A DNA stretch of 64,000 bases from Eonycteris spelaea. Its lineage: Eukaryota; Chordata; Mammalia; Chiroptera; Pteropodidae. The notes below the pieces were generated by a model that made no database searches, was not told the DNA's origin, and worked only from the letters and a program-made list of their open reading frames with translations. Made by a program: the position numbers and the translations under genes. The stretch's first letter is position 1; the number at the start of each line of letters is the position of its first letter. The DNA is taken from positions 372,001-436,000 of the forward strand of contig PUFA01000167.1 of assembly GCA_003508835.1 (NCBI GenBank), read 5' to 3'. Shown here in pieces: positions 46,760 to 60,049 of the stretch.

Positions 46760-47930
46760 TTCAAAGCAATGACACAACCACAGGGGAAACCAGTTAATTC
46801 ACTGAACCAAACCAGTTCACTGAGCAAGCAGATGAGATGTGGCTCCTCATTTGGGAGGGCATGAATAGGGATTGGAGATGTGAGTGGGAAGAGGAGCAGA
46901 CGTGTCCGTATCCCTTGGCAAGGGCAGTAATGAAAAAGTTCTGAAGTCCCTGAACTTCCCCATACCATCCAGCAAGAGACCTCTGTCTCATAGTCACCAG
47001 TCTGTTCACACTTCCTCTTTCTGTATTCCGGACCATTATCTGGATGCTTCAGTCCTCTGAGATTTAGCTTTAGGGAGCAACTCAAGTATATTTCAATTCA
47101 TTTGTGCAATGATCTCCTATAGCATGTATTGTCTTTATCTATAGTAAACATTTTCTAATAGGCCGAAATCTGTGCGTGTGGTCTAATATATAGGACCAAC
47201 TATTTCAAATATGTAATAATTTGAAAAAAAGAATGATGATGGTTACTATTTTTATATAGTTAATCACTTTGACATGCCTTGAATTGTTATTTAATCTTAC
47301 ATTGTGGTTTAATTGCTTTGTGAGTCCTTGATTTAGCTCTTTAGCTAAATTGTAATGTCCTTAAGACCAGAGAGTCATCTATTTGTGTGTCTGTCTATCA
47401 TCTAGCATGCCATGCATTATATACATATTGCATATAAGTATAACACTTTTTAAAATAAGGTGGTTGATAAATATTTAATGGATTTTTTTCTCCCTTCTTT
47501 TTCCTCTTTTTCCCTCCCTCCCTCCTTTCCTTTGGTAGCATCTCCTGCCACTTTAGGCTGTTGATATATAAAGATTAGAAATGAGGATAGAAATGGTCAG
47601 GGTAGCAGGTAGGGGCACTATAAAATTCAAGGGCAGAATAGAACTGTGTAGACTTGATGATTTTTGGAGATTTATTTTCTGGATATACTTATTATCTGTT
47701 GGTTCCAGCCCATCTGTTTCTTCCTTTCTATGTGTCCTTCCTTTTCTGGTAGGTTGGCTCAGGAAGTTAACTTCTGTGTCAGAGTCCTGGGTTTTGGACT
47801 TTATAATTTGGTTATCTTTGCCACAGACAAAGCTTCACAACAGAGCATAGGCAACAGAGTATGGATGGGTGAGTGTGAGTACTCCTGGGCATACAGCTTA
47901 GGGCACATGTCCTGGGGGACGGGATGATGC
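46760..47930. other. Intronic stretch, little recognised
   Basis: A pyrimidine-rich run lies at about 47488-47530 and L2-like phrases at about 47320-47430. The 136- and 80-codon minus-strand frames (46675-47085) have no domain I know. Confidence 0.35.
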
Positions 47931-47934
47931 TGTC

Positions 47935-48060
47935 ATACCACTTTAATCCCATTTCCTCATCCATAAAAGGGGAATAAATCATGGGGCCATTGTGAGAATT
48001 AAGGAAAGAAATGCAAGAGGAATCTTAGTACAATGTCTGGCATATGCCATTATTATTATC
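47935..48060 (+). repeat. MIR fragment
   Basis: 'atttcctcatccataaaagg', 'ggggccattgtgagaattaa' and 'caatgtctggcatatgccat' are MIR core phrases. Confidence 0.7.
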
Positions 48061-48419
48061 ACATTCAGACACATAGGTGTATACATCATTCTATGCTGTC
48101 TAGGTTAAAGAAGCTCCCCAGAGAGTATAAGATCCTGGAAGATAGAGGCTGATCAACTGCTTGTAATCTCCAGTTATGGTATCACATATGGGGCCACTCA
48201 GTTGCTGAAATTGTGGTGTGAGTGTCGTTCAATAGCTAATTATCATGCCTGTCAGATTCAGCCTCATGTCAGCCTTGGCAGACACGTGGAGCAAAAGATC
48301 CCTAAAGAGACTCTAAAAACAAGTTTAGAAAAAACAAACTATTCATAACTTGTGTCTACTCTTGAGAGTTCAAACCAATGGCCTAACTCAAAATTCAAAA
48401 TAAAAAAGTTGTATGTACA

Positions 48420-48760
48420 AGATGTTATGAGGAATAATTGAAGACCTACAAAATGTTTCAACAATAGGCACATAAAATTTAAGTAAACGGAGGTATATCC
48501 TCTCTGTGTAATGTTATACAGGCTTTATAAAGTAACGTGAAAAATACTTAGGTTATCATGTTGACTTGAAAAAACACTGGAATAACACTTCATGTGCAGC
48601 ATGAGGTCACCTATATTAAAATGGCTTTAGAAAATAGACGACTGGATTTAATACATCAAAATTTAACTGTACTTTATCTTTCGATGATGTTGGGATTATG
48701 GATAAATTTCCCCTATAATTTTTGCCTCTCTGTATTTATATGATATGTATTATTTCATGG
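48420..48760 (+). mobile_element. L1M 3'-end fragment, sense
   Basis: 'ggaggtatatcctctctgtg', 'gcatgaggtcacctatatta' and a tail 'tgcctctctgtatttatatg' follow an old L1 3' end in the gene's orientation. Confidence 0.5.
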
Positions 48761-50125
48761 GCCAAAAAATAAATTTTTCACAAAGAGTAATATACTTACC
48801 TGGTAGACAAACATGATGGTGTTTGGTTTGTGTTTCACAATAAAAAAAAACTGAATGCATAAGTCACCAACTAAATTTTTTGTTATGTATTCCTCAAAGA
48901 CAAAAAAAGAGATGTGGCATAAGCTAAATGAAAGACACACTCTTTTGGAGAGTTTTGAGACAGGTTTAAGCTTTTGAGAATTTTTGGAGAGAAGCAGCAA
49001 AAATATAAAGCTCTAGGTAATGCATGAGTGCAATGTGGTCAATGTTCTTTTCCAGCACTGAAGTTGATTATATTCTTAGCCGTTCTGATTGTTGAAGATT
49101 TGATTGTAATTTTCCTTGAAATGTCTGAGAGCTATAAACGTTTAGAAGCTATCAGCAAAGGAGGTGAAAATGTATTTCTAATATTAAACGTCTTTTTAGG
49201 GAAAGAGGCCCAGCAAAACCATCACTTATTATAGTTCACATTCAGGCAACATATTTTTAAGCTCCCATTTCTAATCCCGCTTCTGTGGTATTTAATAGCC
49301 AGGCATGTCCACCAGATGTGCTCTCAAGTCCTTTTATTTAATAGATGTTTCCAGAAATTCATTGTATGTTTTTCTGTTTATAAATAAATGCATACCAAAA
49401 TAGCCCTCTTTTTCACATTGCCATGCTTCAGCATATTTGTTTGGTTTTAAAGCAGGAAAATAGGATCTGCGCATTTTTCACATCTTTAACCAACACGTAA
49501 AGATTATTTATATTTCTGTCTTTGAAATGTAAGTACTCATTATGGCTAATCTGAAAAATGCATGAAATGTGTGAACAAGAAGATGAATTACTCAGGTAAC
49601 TACTCAACATTTGTGGTGTTTTCCTCCACTTATTTTTAATTAATACTTTTTCATAAGTGGTTACGATTCTTATTCAAACTACTTACCCATGATATACTGT
49701 AGTATATTTTGCAATTTTTTTAAATGATAGATATTTAGATTTTTTCTTTTTTTTTTCTATTAAAACAATATTGTAACGAACATCCTGTATGTGCTCTTTG
49801 AGTGCATGAGTGTTTTCCTAGGAAGGAGAATTACTCGATGATAGGGTTTGATTTTATATTTTCTTTACTTAGAATGTGTTTTCAGCATATTTCTTTATCC
49901 ACTTACAAATATATACATTCTATATAAATAGATGTAACATATATCTATTTTCTTTTAGGGTAAAATGTTAGTTTTATTATCCTTAATGTTCCTAAATCTT
50001 GCATTTTTGATTTACTGACAATATTAACCTCTTTTCATGTCATATATATAAAAGTAGAACACTGTTACAGGTGATCTGAACTTTTACAGGAGGTACACAG
50101 ATACCTGGAGAGATGACTGTGAATT
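48760..50125. other. Intronic stretch, possible old L1 in its right part
   Basis: 48760-49620 is unassigned. 49640-50050 ('acaatattgtaacgaacatc', 'ggagaattactcgatgatag') looks like a very diverged antisense L1, low certainty. Confidence 0.35.
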
Positions 50126-50129
50126 TGTT

Positions 50130-50580
50130 TTCTAGCAACCTAACTTTTAAAAAACTTTAACTTTATTATCATTTTAAACTTTAGTAAGAGTAGTGCGGAG
50201 AACTCCTGTATGTCTGTTACCCACATTCTCTAATTATGAACATTTGGCCCCGTTTGCTTTCCCTCTCCCTCTCCCCCTTCTATTCCCTCCTTCCCTCCCT
50301 CCCTTCCCCTATCTCTGTTTCTTTATGTATGAACTCATAATTTTTCTTTACCTTGTTCACTTGGTTATGTTGGTATCTACCAGAGTTCCACTAAAAGTTA
50401 TTTTTTTCCTGTGTAATTATTAATAATTTATGGGACAATTCATCTATGTTGATGTATGTATCTGTAGTTATTTTTCCTTGCCGCATAGTTTTCCATTATA
50501 TTGATATTCTACACATTGTTTTTTCTATTCATCTGTGAGTGGACATTGGGGATTTTGCTAGACATGGTGTACCAACCAAA
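50130..50580 (-). mobile_element. L1M 3' fragment, antisense
   Basis: 'cttctgttacccacattctc'-like 3' UTR, a CT-rich insert (50262-50310), 'catagttttccattatattg' and 'gtgagtggacattggggatt' give the reversed L1 order. Confidence 0.6.
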
Positions 50581-51120
50581 CCCCCCTTTAAAGAAGGGGT
50601 TGCTGCCCAGCTCTAGAGTGTGGTCAGCAGGCAGCCCTTAGCTAAGTCTACTGCAGCTGTGGAGAGCTACCTTGTCCAAGGCTATGTCCTCCCTGAGGCT
50701 GCCCACATTCAGTGACTGGGTGAGATGGTGGTATCAAGGTCCAGCCATTTCAGTCTAAGGCAGGACACTGACACATAGTGTTTACCCTTTGCTTCCGTGG
50801 CATCCGCCACTGCTATACTAGTACCCCCTTATCACTGGGGCCAGCTAAAGATTTGGGCAAAGTTTTTAATGCAGATTTTGGGACATCTCTCCTGTAGTTC
50901 CTCCTTTTTCCAGTGTTTTCTCCTTAATTTCTGTAGTTCTGGACTTCTCATTTCTATCCTCTTACTCCTCAAGCCAGTAAAAATGTGGCTCTCTGCTGGA
51001 TTTATAGCTGCTCTGTATCATTTGGAGTGTGGTGTGCCCTCATGCGAAAGCTATATAGATGTGAATCTCATGTAGTGTACTTCTCTTCTTTCAAGAATAA
51101 AATCCTCTCTTAAATTTTGT
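50580..51120. other. Unrecognised segment, LTR-like composition
   Basis: GC-richer than its surroundings, ending near a polyadenylation-type 'aataaa' (about 51096). It might be an unnamed LTR. The 92-codon frame (50797-51075) has no domain. Confidence 0.25.
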
Positions 51121-51142
51121 TGTCAAACAATTATTTATGTTA

Positions 51143-51254
51143 TCCCAAATATATTTATGTGATATATATATATATATATGTACATTTATATTTTTTGTGA
51201 TATATTTTGTGTTATCTGTGTTATATATGTATCTAATCCCAAATATATTTATGT
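51143..51254. repeat. Direct repeat flanking a (TA)n run
   Basis: The 18 bases 'tcccaaatatatttatgt' occur at 51143-51160 and again at 51237-51254, with a (TA)9 run (51162-51179) between them. Confidence 0.9.
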
Positions 51255-51589
51255 AGTTTATGTTATTCCAAATTTAAAATTGTTCTGTGCTGGAGGGTTA
51301 GGTTGATAAAAGCTCCTCTGCCAGTACTGGAACCAGAAAAACTCATTTAAAATTGTGATAGATGTTGTTAACAATGCTCCTAAGTCGATTTTAACAGTGT
51401 TCTTTCACCAGTGTGTTGTATCAGTTCCCATAGCCGCGTATGATCAACAATTTTAATTGCTCAGAATGTTTCAGTTCAAATGTCCTACAATTTATTTAAC
51501 TTGTCGCCATTGTTGGACATTATGTTGGACATTATTATTGTTAGTCGTGCATGTATTTTTTGTATGTATTTTGAATTATTTCATTGGTA

Positions 51590-51960
51590 TAATTCCTATA
51601 TAGAAATGAGATTATTTTAAAGTCTGTGATACAAATTGCCAGTCATCTCTACCAAAATTGTAATTGTTTTTACTTCAATTAGCACATTACATTTTCCAAC
51701 TCCGGATTTTATTATTTTTAAAAACTGCAATTGGAAAAATGGTCTTTATGTGCTAACATGCATTGCTTGTTCATATTTTCATGTGTTTGTGTCACGTTTT
51801 TTGTTTTTTTGTTTGTGTGTGTGGGCATGTGAATATTCTGTTCCTTTTCTCACATTCCTATTTGGATAGTGTCTTTTTCTTATTGATTTAGAAAACTTTA
51901 TTATATATTAAGTATATTAGTTAATCTTTTTATGTTATCCAGTTTTTGCTTCATGAGCAT
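51590..51960 (-). mobile_element. L1M ORF2 3' fragment, antisense
   Basis: 'gtctttttcttattgattta' and 'tatattaagtatattagtta' with a preceding degraded 'attgccagtcatctctacca' fit reversed L1M ORF2/3' UTR. Confidence 0.5.
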
Positions 51961-53615
51961 ATGCCATTTTGTATAAAATATATTTGATAATTTGATCATC
52001 ATTATTAAGGCTTTCGTCTTGGAGGTTAGCTCAAGGAATTTAAGTGCTAATAATTGTTGCCAAGTAGTTAGCACTTAACATGTAAAAAATGAAACAATAT
52101 TTCAAAGAATTCTTTCTGTCACTTTTGTGACAGAGCACCTCAAGAATTGCCAGTAGCAGCAGAGGAACTCTTAACACTTGCTCAAGTCTCTGTGTAAAAG
52201 TATTTTTTTTTTTTTGTTAAGTAGTACTAACTACCCTGGGTGTTAACAGCGTACATTTTCATTGTACAGACTTTTTGCAAAAATAATAATATGGTTGCTA
52301 AATAAATAAAACTAATGGTTAAAATTAGATAGTGATGAAATGGCATGAAGTAAAAAGGTTTTGGAGGTTTCATCCTTTAGAACCAGTGAAGTTAGAGGTT
52401 CCGGATTAGTTCAGGAGAGGCCAGGGTAGAGTGGACATTGAAGTTGTAATAAAGTTTGGTCGCCTTGCTGTAGAGAAGGCTGTGACAGTGATGACTGAGT
52501 TCATAAGTGTGTTCAGTCAATGGCTCTGAGGCTGACCAGACTTAGATGTCTATTTCTAAACAATAAGTAAATGGGAGAGCTGGAGGGGAGGTGGGGTGAA
52601 GCCAATGACGTAGGTCAGATGTTATCTTCAACAACATTCTTCTCTGTCTAGAGTGGTAATACAAGAGAAAGACAGGAACTTCTGTGAGAATTTAACAAAA
52701 TATGGAGAGGAATTGTTGCCTTTTCCTGCAAGACAGGGGTGATGACTTGAGCCACTATGCTTCATGCTACCCTTTTCATAAACTTCAGTATGTCTGGTGA
52801 TTTATGGGAGCTCAGATCCCATGGTCAATGAAAGTTTTTCTGTTTCAGTTTTTTTGGTAACTTCTCAAAGATTCGAAGAACAACCCAATATATCAAGTTC
52901 TTTTAGCCATTCTTAAAGCGACAGGTTTTCTGACCCTTGTCCTTGTCATTCTCTAATGAGCACAGTTTAATCTCAGTTCTTTGTGAAATTTGGAAGCCAG
53001 ACACCATATATTTTTCCTGTTGTGGAAGAAAACCACAGCAGGAGACAGTTAATATCTTACTCTGTCAGCTGGATTCTAAATTAAACTCCTGCTGAATTAA
53101 AAAAAAAAAAACATGCTTAATAGAAGGATGTATCCGAGCCAATTCTTAAAAGCTGATATTATAACATACTGTGGATTTTATGCATGTTAATGCATTGCTT
53201 TATTCATAGTTTCAAATATAAAGTCTATTGGATTTTGTTGGGACAAATCATTCAGCAATCTCTTGCATGCTATTGAAGCTTCAAAATGCAACTCCTCTCT
53301 AAGCCTTTCAGAGAATTAAAAATCTTTTAATCAAACAACCACAGAAAAATCTACAAGAACAAAACAATCAACAACCATCACAAGAAAAACAATATACAAC
53401 CTTCTTAATTACCAAGCTTCTAATGCACTAGTTTATAATTTTAATACATCCTGTTCTTCTTTTCCCACACACTTTTAGCTGAGAAAAGTGGGGGTGGGCA
53501 TGGGGCTGAGAAGGAACACTCCAATTACTCAGTTTTGCAGATCTGGAATCAGTTCAAGGTCCTAGGTAGGCATGAGGTGACTGGTTCTCACGTGAGATCT
53601 GGCAATTTCATCCCT
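51960..53615. other. Intronic stretch, nothing recognised
   Basis: AT-rich with short A and T runs (52202-52215, 53099-53111). No gene or confident repeat. Confidence 0.4.
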
Positions 53616-53619
53616 ATGA

Positions 53620-53835
53620 CAATGCTTTTCAAGGCACTTTGAAGTATATTATTGCATTTGATCTTCACCACCTTGGGGGTTAGTAGGAGAAGTGGACTCA
53701 TCTTCAGTTGGCCAAAGAGCAAACTGAATGCAAAAAGGGGCTTGCCAGAGTTCCCATTGTGTCCCCAGCAGCAGGAGAATCCCGATGTCCTACCTGATGG
53801 CCTGGGGTTCTGTCTGCTGAACCACACTGCTTGCT
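53620..53835 (+). repeat. MIR SINE
   Basis: 'aggcactttgaagtatatta', 'tgatcttcaccaccttgggg' and 'aaaaaggggcttgccagagt' then 'ctggggttctgtctgctgaa' follow MIR. Diverged. Confidence 0.6.
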
Positions 53836-53839
53836 CAGG

Positions 53840-56250
53840 TGCTGGGTATAAATCTATGAAATTGGCTGGTACTGAAGCAAATATGCTCATGGCAAGACCT
53901 TTGAATCTTGGAGTTGAAGAAGAAGTGAAGCAATAGGGGAGGGGAAAAGCCCTCAGCATCTTAGATCTTTGTTCCCTTAGGCTTGAAGGAGATTGTTGGA
54001 TTATTTGACATATGTTTTAACAACAAAAAAAATGAGCTTCAACATGTAACCATGATATGAAAAATGGGGTAGTCGTAAAATGTCTCCTTTAATTTACATA
54101 GGATCTTCTTTGGAGCTAAACGTACTCATGAGAGAGGGATGTGGTAAAGAAATGATCTCAGTATATAAAAACAGTCACTGTAGCAGGAGAGGGGAATGTT
54201 TTCTCTTCTAAAGACCAAAGGAGCTGGGTCAAGGGTATAATGCTTTAGACTTTTCTTCTTCAGTTGGTGTCCCACCAGCTGGCACAATGGTGGCCAGATG
54301 CAGTGGTCAGAGAAGTCCCTTGCAAGTAAGATTTCAATGACAGGAAGTATAAAAGAATAAGAATGTCAGGAAGAGAAGGGGAGGGAATGAGATTAAGAAA
54401 CAAAGTACTTCCTCCCTTTTTAAATGCCCACCTTACTGTTATTTTCAGTCTGTCTTCTCTCATCGCTCTTACACCCTGCCAAGACAGTGGCAGCAAATCA
54501 GATTTAAAGTGGTCTGTCTGTGCCTTGAGGGCTCAGGGGGGATACTTCTCTCTTACTGAGGGCCGGCCATGTGTCAACAAAACATTAATTGACATTCCCA
54601 TGAATACTAAAGATAGCTCAGTCTTTAGTTTGGGTGACACTGAACTCCTCAGAGTCTAAATTAATATAAGGGCACATAAAACAGTTTCATCAGCATATTG
54701 AATGTTTAAAATGTATTTCTTTTCCATTTTACAAGCAGTTACAGAAAGAAGAACAAAGGAAAAGAAAGAGAAAGAGGAGGTAATGACTCATAGGAAGAAT
54801 AACATGACTACATACTTAATATTGCTTTGGAAATGCACCTGGACTGGAGAATTGCTGTCCATGGTTTTCATCCATCTCCACATAAAAGTCTTCCTTTAAT
54901 TGAAATGGATGGTCATGGCAACCTGTGTTGGGGGAGGAATATGCTCTGGGCCAGTGAAGTTTATTCACATTGCTGGGGCCTAGGAAGGCCACACCCAAGG
55001 CCCAGGTGGGGATGGAGAGCTTCACTGTCTTTAGAGCCCTGCTGTGGTCCCAGAGGCACTGCTACCCAGGTTGCTGTGTTACCATGATCACTAGCCTTAT
55101 GCATGTAAGTCACCGAGTCAGGAACAGTTTGGGAGTTGTCTGTTTTCTTTATTTAGCTAGTGTCTGATACATGAGATCAGAAATCTGTCCCCCGAGAAGA
55201 CCTCGGTGGTTCCTGGATGTCACCCACCCCTCCTCCAGAGGCTGTGCTGGAAGAGCATTCGAAGATGATTTTCTGCCTCAATGGCTGCAGAAAGGATTGG
55301 TTTTAGTTCTCTTAATCTAAAACTGAAATTTTAAGAACATATGTAATAATTTAAAACTCTGCCATAGAATCCAAATTATAATATGCATGACGTAGTAACT
55401 TTAAAAAGCATTTTTTTTTCCTGATATATTCTTTAAAGAAAACCCATGGTGGTTTTTAATCTTCCTTCGAACATCACTTATTTGACCAACATCATTTACA
55501 ACATCATATATAAGTAGTGTTATAAAGACCTGGACGTATGTTTGAAAATGCATAAATATATTCATTGTTGATTATATACCTATATGTGTTTATTATGAAT
55601 GATTCAAACAACTTAAAAATAGAGTGAACATATTTTTTGTTGGCTATATAGTAAAATGTGTTTATTGTGATGATTTAAACAAGATAGAAATGGAGAAAGT
55701 GGAAGTGGTCCTGTAATACCATCCACCAGCAATTACCATTGTTAGCTGTAAATTTTAACTTACAGAAATTTAAGGACAGAGTTTTAAATGAGCTTGTGTT
55801 CTCATATTGGGTTACATTTGTTCTCTCACAAAAGCACGTAGCATAAACAGCAGCCAACCCATTATAATAAAAGCCAGAAAACTGAAAAATGAAAATTCCT
55901 GTAAAGCTGCAATAGATACAATAAGACCTTAAACATTTACAATCCTAGATCTGTTTATTGTGTTGTCTTTCTTACATTTTGTGGTCATCATAGGTGAAAG
56001 ATAAGAATCTTTGGTGAATCTGCCAACCTACAGTATCTGTTGTGGTTTTTCTAGGGATTTGTGAGATCATCATAATGTTCAGGTTTTTCATCTTAACTTA
56101 AGAATATATATTTGGTAGCTTAAGTGGTCTCTGTTTAACCCTCTTCTGAGCGCCTACCTGAATGTGATTATATAGTCATGAAACTGATTATCGTGTGGCT
56201 ATTCAAAGCAAATTTATTAGGTTAATCACAACTCACATTTCTTTGCTTGT
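53840..56250. other. Intronic stretch, nothing firmly recognised
   Basis: No gene or confident repeat. 55490-55760 has faint L1-like phrases. A purine-rich run lies at about 54741-54781. Confidence 0.35.
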
Positions 56251-56254
56251 GAGG

Positions 56255-56340
56255 ATTTATTCACCAAACATTATTGAGGGCTTTGTGTGTGCCTGGCACA
56301 GTGTTAGGATCAAGTGTGTCAAAGGACAAGGCTGGCAGGG
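56255..56340 (+). repeat. L2/MIR-type fragment
   Basis: 'ttcaccaaacattattgagg' with 'gtgcctggcacagtgttagg' is the common L2/MIR tail phrase. Confidence 0.55.
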
Positions 56341-56561
56341 AAGAGACACATGCACACATGCACGGACAACACTAAGGCAATGTGAGAAGAGTGTGCATGG
56401 GGTTATTGAAATCCAGAAGAGAGAGTGACTCCTTTTTGTGGGGGAAGGATATTCTTGGAGGGACATAGTCATGCAGGTTTAGTAGAAATTTATAGGTGGA
56501 GAACGGACTGGGGATGAAGAAGGAATGTCAAGACAAAGAGATACACTGAGAGTGGAATTAA

Positions 56562-56740
56562 CTTTCGCTAAGTGCCTACAGGATGCGATGCTGGGCACTG
56601 TCCGTCAGCTGATTCAATCCCATAGGGTTTGTATCATTGTCTTCATTTTGCCCCTGAGGAAACTTGGTATCAGAAATGCACCTTGAGTTACTGTTTGGAG
56701 GAGCCTGGACTCCCACCCAGGTCTGACGACTCCACAGACA
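56562..56740 (+). repeat. MIR SINE
   Basis: 'gctaagtgcctacaggatgc', 'gctgggcactgtccgtcagc', 'cattttgcccctgaggaaac' and 'ctcccacccaggtctgacga' follow MIR from start to end. Confidence 0.75.
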
Positions 56741-58070
56741 GTGCTGTTGGTAACATGAGGTTGAGGAAAGAGCTTGTCTTCTTGGGGGAGTGATAGGTCA
56801 GTGTGCCTGGAGTGCGCTCGCATTCAAGGAAACAGAAGGAAACAAGATTAAAAATGGAAAATGAGGCCAGTTCGTGAAGGGGTTTTCAGCCTGCATAAAA
56901 TTTGCTCTTAGAGTTTGAAAATACCAGTGAGAGTGTGTAAGCAGAAGTGAAAGCTCAGATTTATCTCTTAGGAAGAACTCTGGTCACCTAGTCTGGGTTG
57001 GAGGGAGATGGGTAAGACTGGAAGGTAGGGTCACAGATTTATCCTCACTACACTTAGATGTGCAAAGAAACTATTTTTCTAAATTTGACCTGCGTTTTCC
57101 TTAAGACCCCCTCTCTCCACTTGTAAGTGAGAGAAAAAAAAAAAACTGCATTTAGCTGAGAGGAGTAAACTCAGTCCGCTTCGATAATGTAAAAGGTCTC
57201 TTGGTAATTCATTCTTCCCTCTGTATTTTACTAAAATGGTGCTTCAGTAAGCAGGGCGCACATGTCCTCAGGATGTGTGTGTGTGTGAGAGTGTGTGTGT
57301 GTGCGTGCTTCAGAGGTGGGCATCTTTGCTGGTGCCAGCCGTGGTCTGGTGTTGTTCTGGCTATGCTTCAGGCGTCCGTTAGCATCTGCTGCTGAAGTGT
57401 GTGGCTGCTGTGACTTGTGGCCCACACTATCGTTCAGGTCAGGACCTGGTTTTCTATTGCTCACGTGGCCCCACCTTAGCCCTTGCTGGGCTGCATAGCC
57501 CTGCCCCATGAAGTCTGATGGTGTCTTTCCCCCCAAATCCTCCACGGTACACTCGGGAATGTCCACACCACTTAGATGCGAGGGAGGCTCTGAATAGCTA
57601 AACTCAAAACTTACGCCCTTTCTTTACCTAACTGCTGTAACACCAATTTTACTGATTTATATGATATGGTCACCACCCATGGGGTCATCATTCCATGTTG
57701 TCATGAGGGTTGGGGTGGAGCAAGAGGACATTCTGTGGGGTGACATTCTCTAGATCCCCAAAGGGAAAGTGATACTGAAGATCCTTGGCTTTTGGCTTTG
57801 CCATAAACCCTTTTAACTCTTCACCCTTTGCCCTGACTGGGGAGAAGCTGTACCATATGGTTCTTTGCCTCCTTCTGTTTTCTCTAGCTACATTGGCCCC
57901 TTCTCTGTACACTTCCTGTGTTTCCAGCTCACTGGGACTTCTTTTGGTCATCCTGTCTTCCTTCAGGAGGGACCATTAACCTCCCACTTTGGGCTACAGT
58001 AACAGCCAGGAACAGGGAGAGAGAAAGACCAGCTCTAAGATAAAAGGAACCTCAATTGGACAGTAAGTCA
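56740..58070. other. Intronic stretch with a short GT repeat
   Basis: Only the (GT)n at 57274-57308 is assigned. The 111-codon minus frame at 57231-57566 includes this repeat and is not gene-like. Confidence 0.4.
57274..57308. repeat. (GT)n microsatellite, interrupted
   Basis: Two GT runs separated by 'gagagt'. Confidence 0.9.
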
Positions 58071-58074
58071 AAGT

Positions 58075-58370
58075 TGTTATACCTGTCATCCTGTGAGAAA
58101 GCCATTACAGAAGTCTAGGCGAGAGATAATAAACACCAGAAGAGAGTCCTTGGAGGGAACATCGGTGAAACCAGATGGGGGGCTGATGAGAGGGAGATGT
58201 TGACGGTGACTTTGAGGTCCCTAGTTGGGGCGACCGTTGGATGGAGGTGCACTTGACACAGAAGAGAGGAGGAAGAATAGTTGTTAGAGCAGGGGGTAGA
58301 AGGAGAAATATGGGTCTGGCACTTGAGAGAGAATCTTCCTGGAGCAATAGATTTGGAACAGGTGAGAATA
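58075..58370 (+). mobile_element. L2 LINE fragment
   Basis: 'cattacagaagtctaggcga' followed by 'gagataataaacaccagaag', 'tgactttgaggtccctagtt' and 'gatggaggtgcacttgacac' follows the L2 3' region in sense orientation. No ORF survives. Confidence 0.65.
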
Positions 58371-59019
58371 CCTAGGGAGAAAAGGAAGACAAATCACTGC
58401 CATTGTAGACGTTGAATTTAAAGATATAAACAAGGCTATCACTCTCTCTCAATTCTTCCTTGCATTTCACGATGACCCACTACTTGAGACCTTGTCTTCA
58501 TTCCTGCAGTGGGACAGGTTGGTAGACACAGAGTACCATCGAGGGTGTCTGCTGCGACTTTTGATCCCCAAGGAGATCTCTAAAGCCCTAGGTCCAACAC
58601 CTGGATTCATGGTATACAGCGTTCATATCAGAATGAAGCCAGAAGATACAAAGGAAACTTTGATGAGTGGCTAAAAATAAGTAATTTTCAGGTTCATGCA
58701 GAAGCAGTGTTTAATTTTTTGTGGTTGAGCTGAATTTGTTAATTAAAACCCTGGAAACGTAACATGTACTTCTCAAAATTCTCTCCATCATTGTTATGCC
58801 TGAGACGTGGTTTAACCTTTGGATGTACTCTGCTGATATAATTGCCTTGCTGTCTTTTAAAGGTAGCTTTTCATTGGGTTCCTGAGCAGCAGCTGCTGTT
58901 AAGGTGCTGGTTGCAGTCTTTCAGTAGGTTGGGCTGGTTCATTAATTGTTTCCTCTTCCTGGGTTGAGCACTTGGGCTTGGATAGTAGCCAGCAGCTGCT
59001 GAAATGCCATCGCTTATAG

Positions 59020-59243
59020 CAGTGGTCCTCAACCTTTTTGGCACCAGGCACCAGTGTGTCTATGAAAATCTAATGCCTAATGATCTGAGGTGAAGCTGAA
59101 GTGGTGATGCCAGTGCTGGGGAGCGGCTGCAAATACAGATGAAGTTTTGCTAGCTCGCTGGTGATCACCTGCTGCTGTGCGGCCTGGTTCCTAACAGGCC
59201 ATGGACCAGCACCGGTCCACAGCCCGGGGATTGGGGACCCCTG
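59020..59243. mobile_element. Non-autonomous hAT transposon with target-site duplication
   Basis: The 224-bp element starts CAGTGGTCCTCAACC and ends with the reverse complement of CAGGGGTCCCCAATC, 12 of 15 bases matching as terminal inverted repeats. It is flanked by GCTTATAG (59012-59019) and ACTTATAG (59244-59251), a 7/8 match to the 8-bp duplication typical of hAT insertion. It encodes no transposase. The interior resembles a eutherian family with 'tttttggcaccag' near one end; I do not recall its name. Confidence 0.85.
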
Positions 59244-59249
59244 ACTTAT

Positions 59250-60045
59250 AGGATGGCCCTTTAAGACACCGATTTGTTATTTTATTGAGTTTTGATTCTT
59301 TTCCTCTCAAATTTAAATGGACCTTTATTGAATACGGTGCTAAACTTAATTCTTCCCCTTCTCAGTGGCCTTTACATCAGATTATTTCCCCTTAGTCCAT
59401 AGCATTTAGTCATCTGGCTGGACAAGAGGCTTAAGAACTAAAGACAGCTTGTCATTTATGGGGCCCAGGACTGCCTGTGGGGAAGTGTAGTTGATTATCA
59501 CAGGCATGACCAGGGTCCACAATTGGCTGATGATTTAAGTCTCTTAACTGCTAATTTCCTTTTTTTGGTAAATTTTATCTCCAGAGTTATTGTCCTGAAG
59601 GTTTTTAATTTGTTTGAGTATGTAACTGTCACACCAAATACACAGAAGTTTTGGGGCGGGATGGGAAGTTGGGACAACAGAAAGAACCCTGTGTATTTGT
59701 CTTTGGTTCTACCTTTTAGGGAAGCTCTGTGGGGCTGGTTCTTTTCATTCTCCAGGATGAAGTCTGGGCAGGCCCAGTGAATTTTCTGATCATTCGCATC
59801 ATGAGAAGTTCTCCGGTCACATTTCCTTCCCAGGCAGTCTCAGTTTGGTAATAAATATGTCCAGTCTCAAGCAGACGTGTTTAAAGTGAAAGCTTCTACT
59901 GCCCCTGACTTGGACTTCAGATTTCGTTTGTCAAATTTACCCATCCCCCTACCCCTGTACGACCTATTCCACAACAACAACAAACCTATTTATTGAAATA
60001 CATTGAGATTATAGATTTACTTTTTAGAGGTGATAAACATATTTT
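59250..60045. other. Intronic stretch, nothing recognised
   Basis: No gene or repeat assigned. Confidence 0.4.
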
Positions 60046-60049
60046 CTTA

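Noticed and set aside
57231..57566. 111-codon minus-strand ORF
   Set aside because: It includes the GT microsatellite (His/Thr run), has no domain, and lies in intronic DNA without other coding signs.
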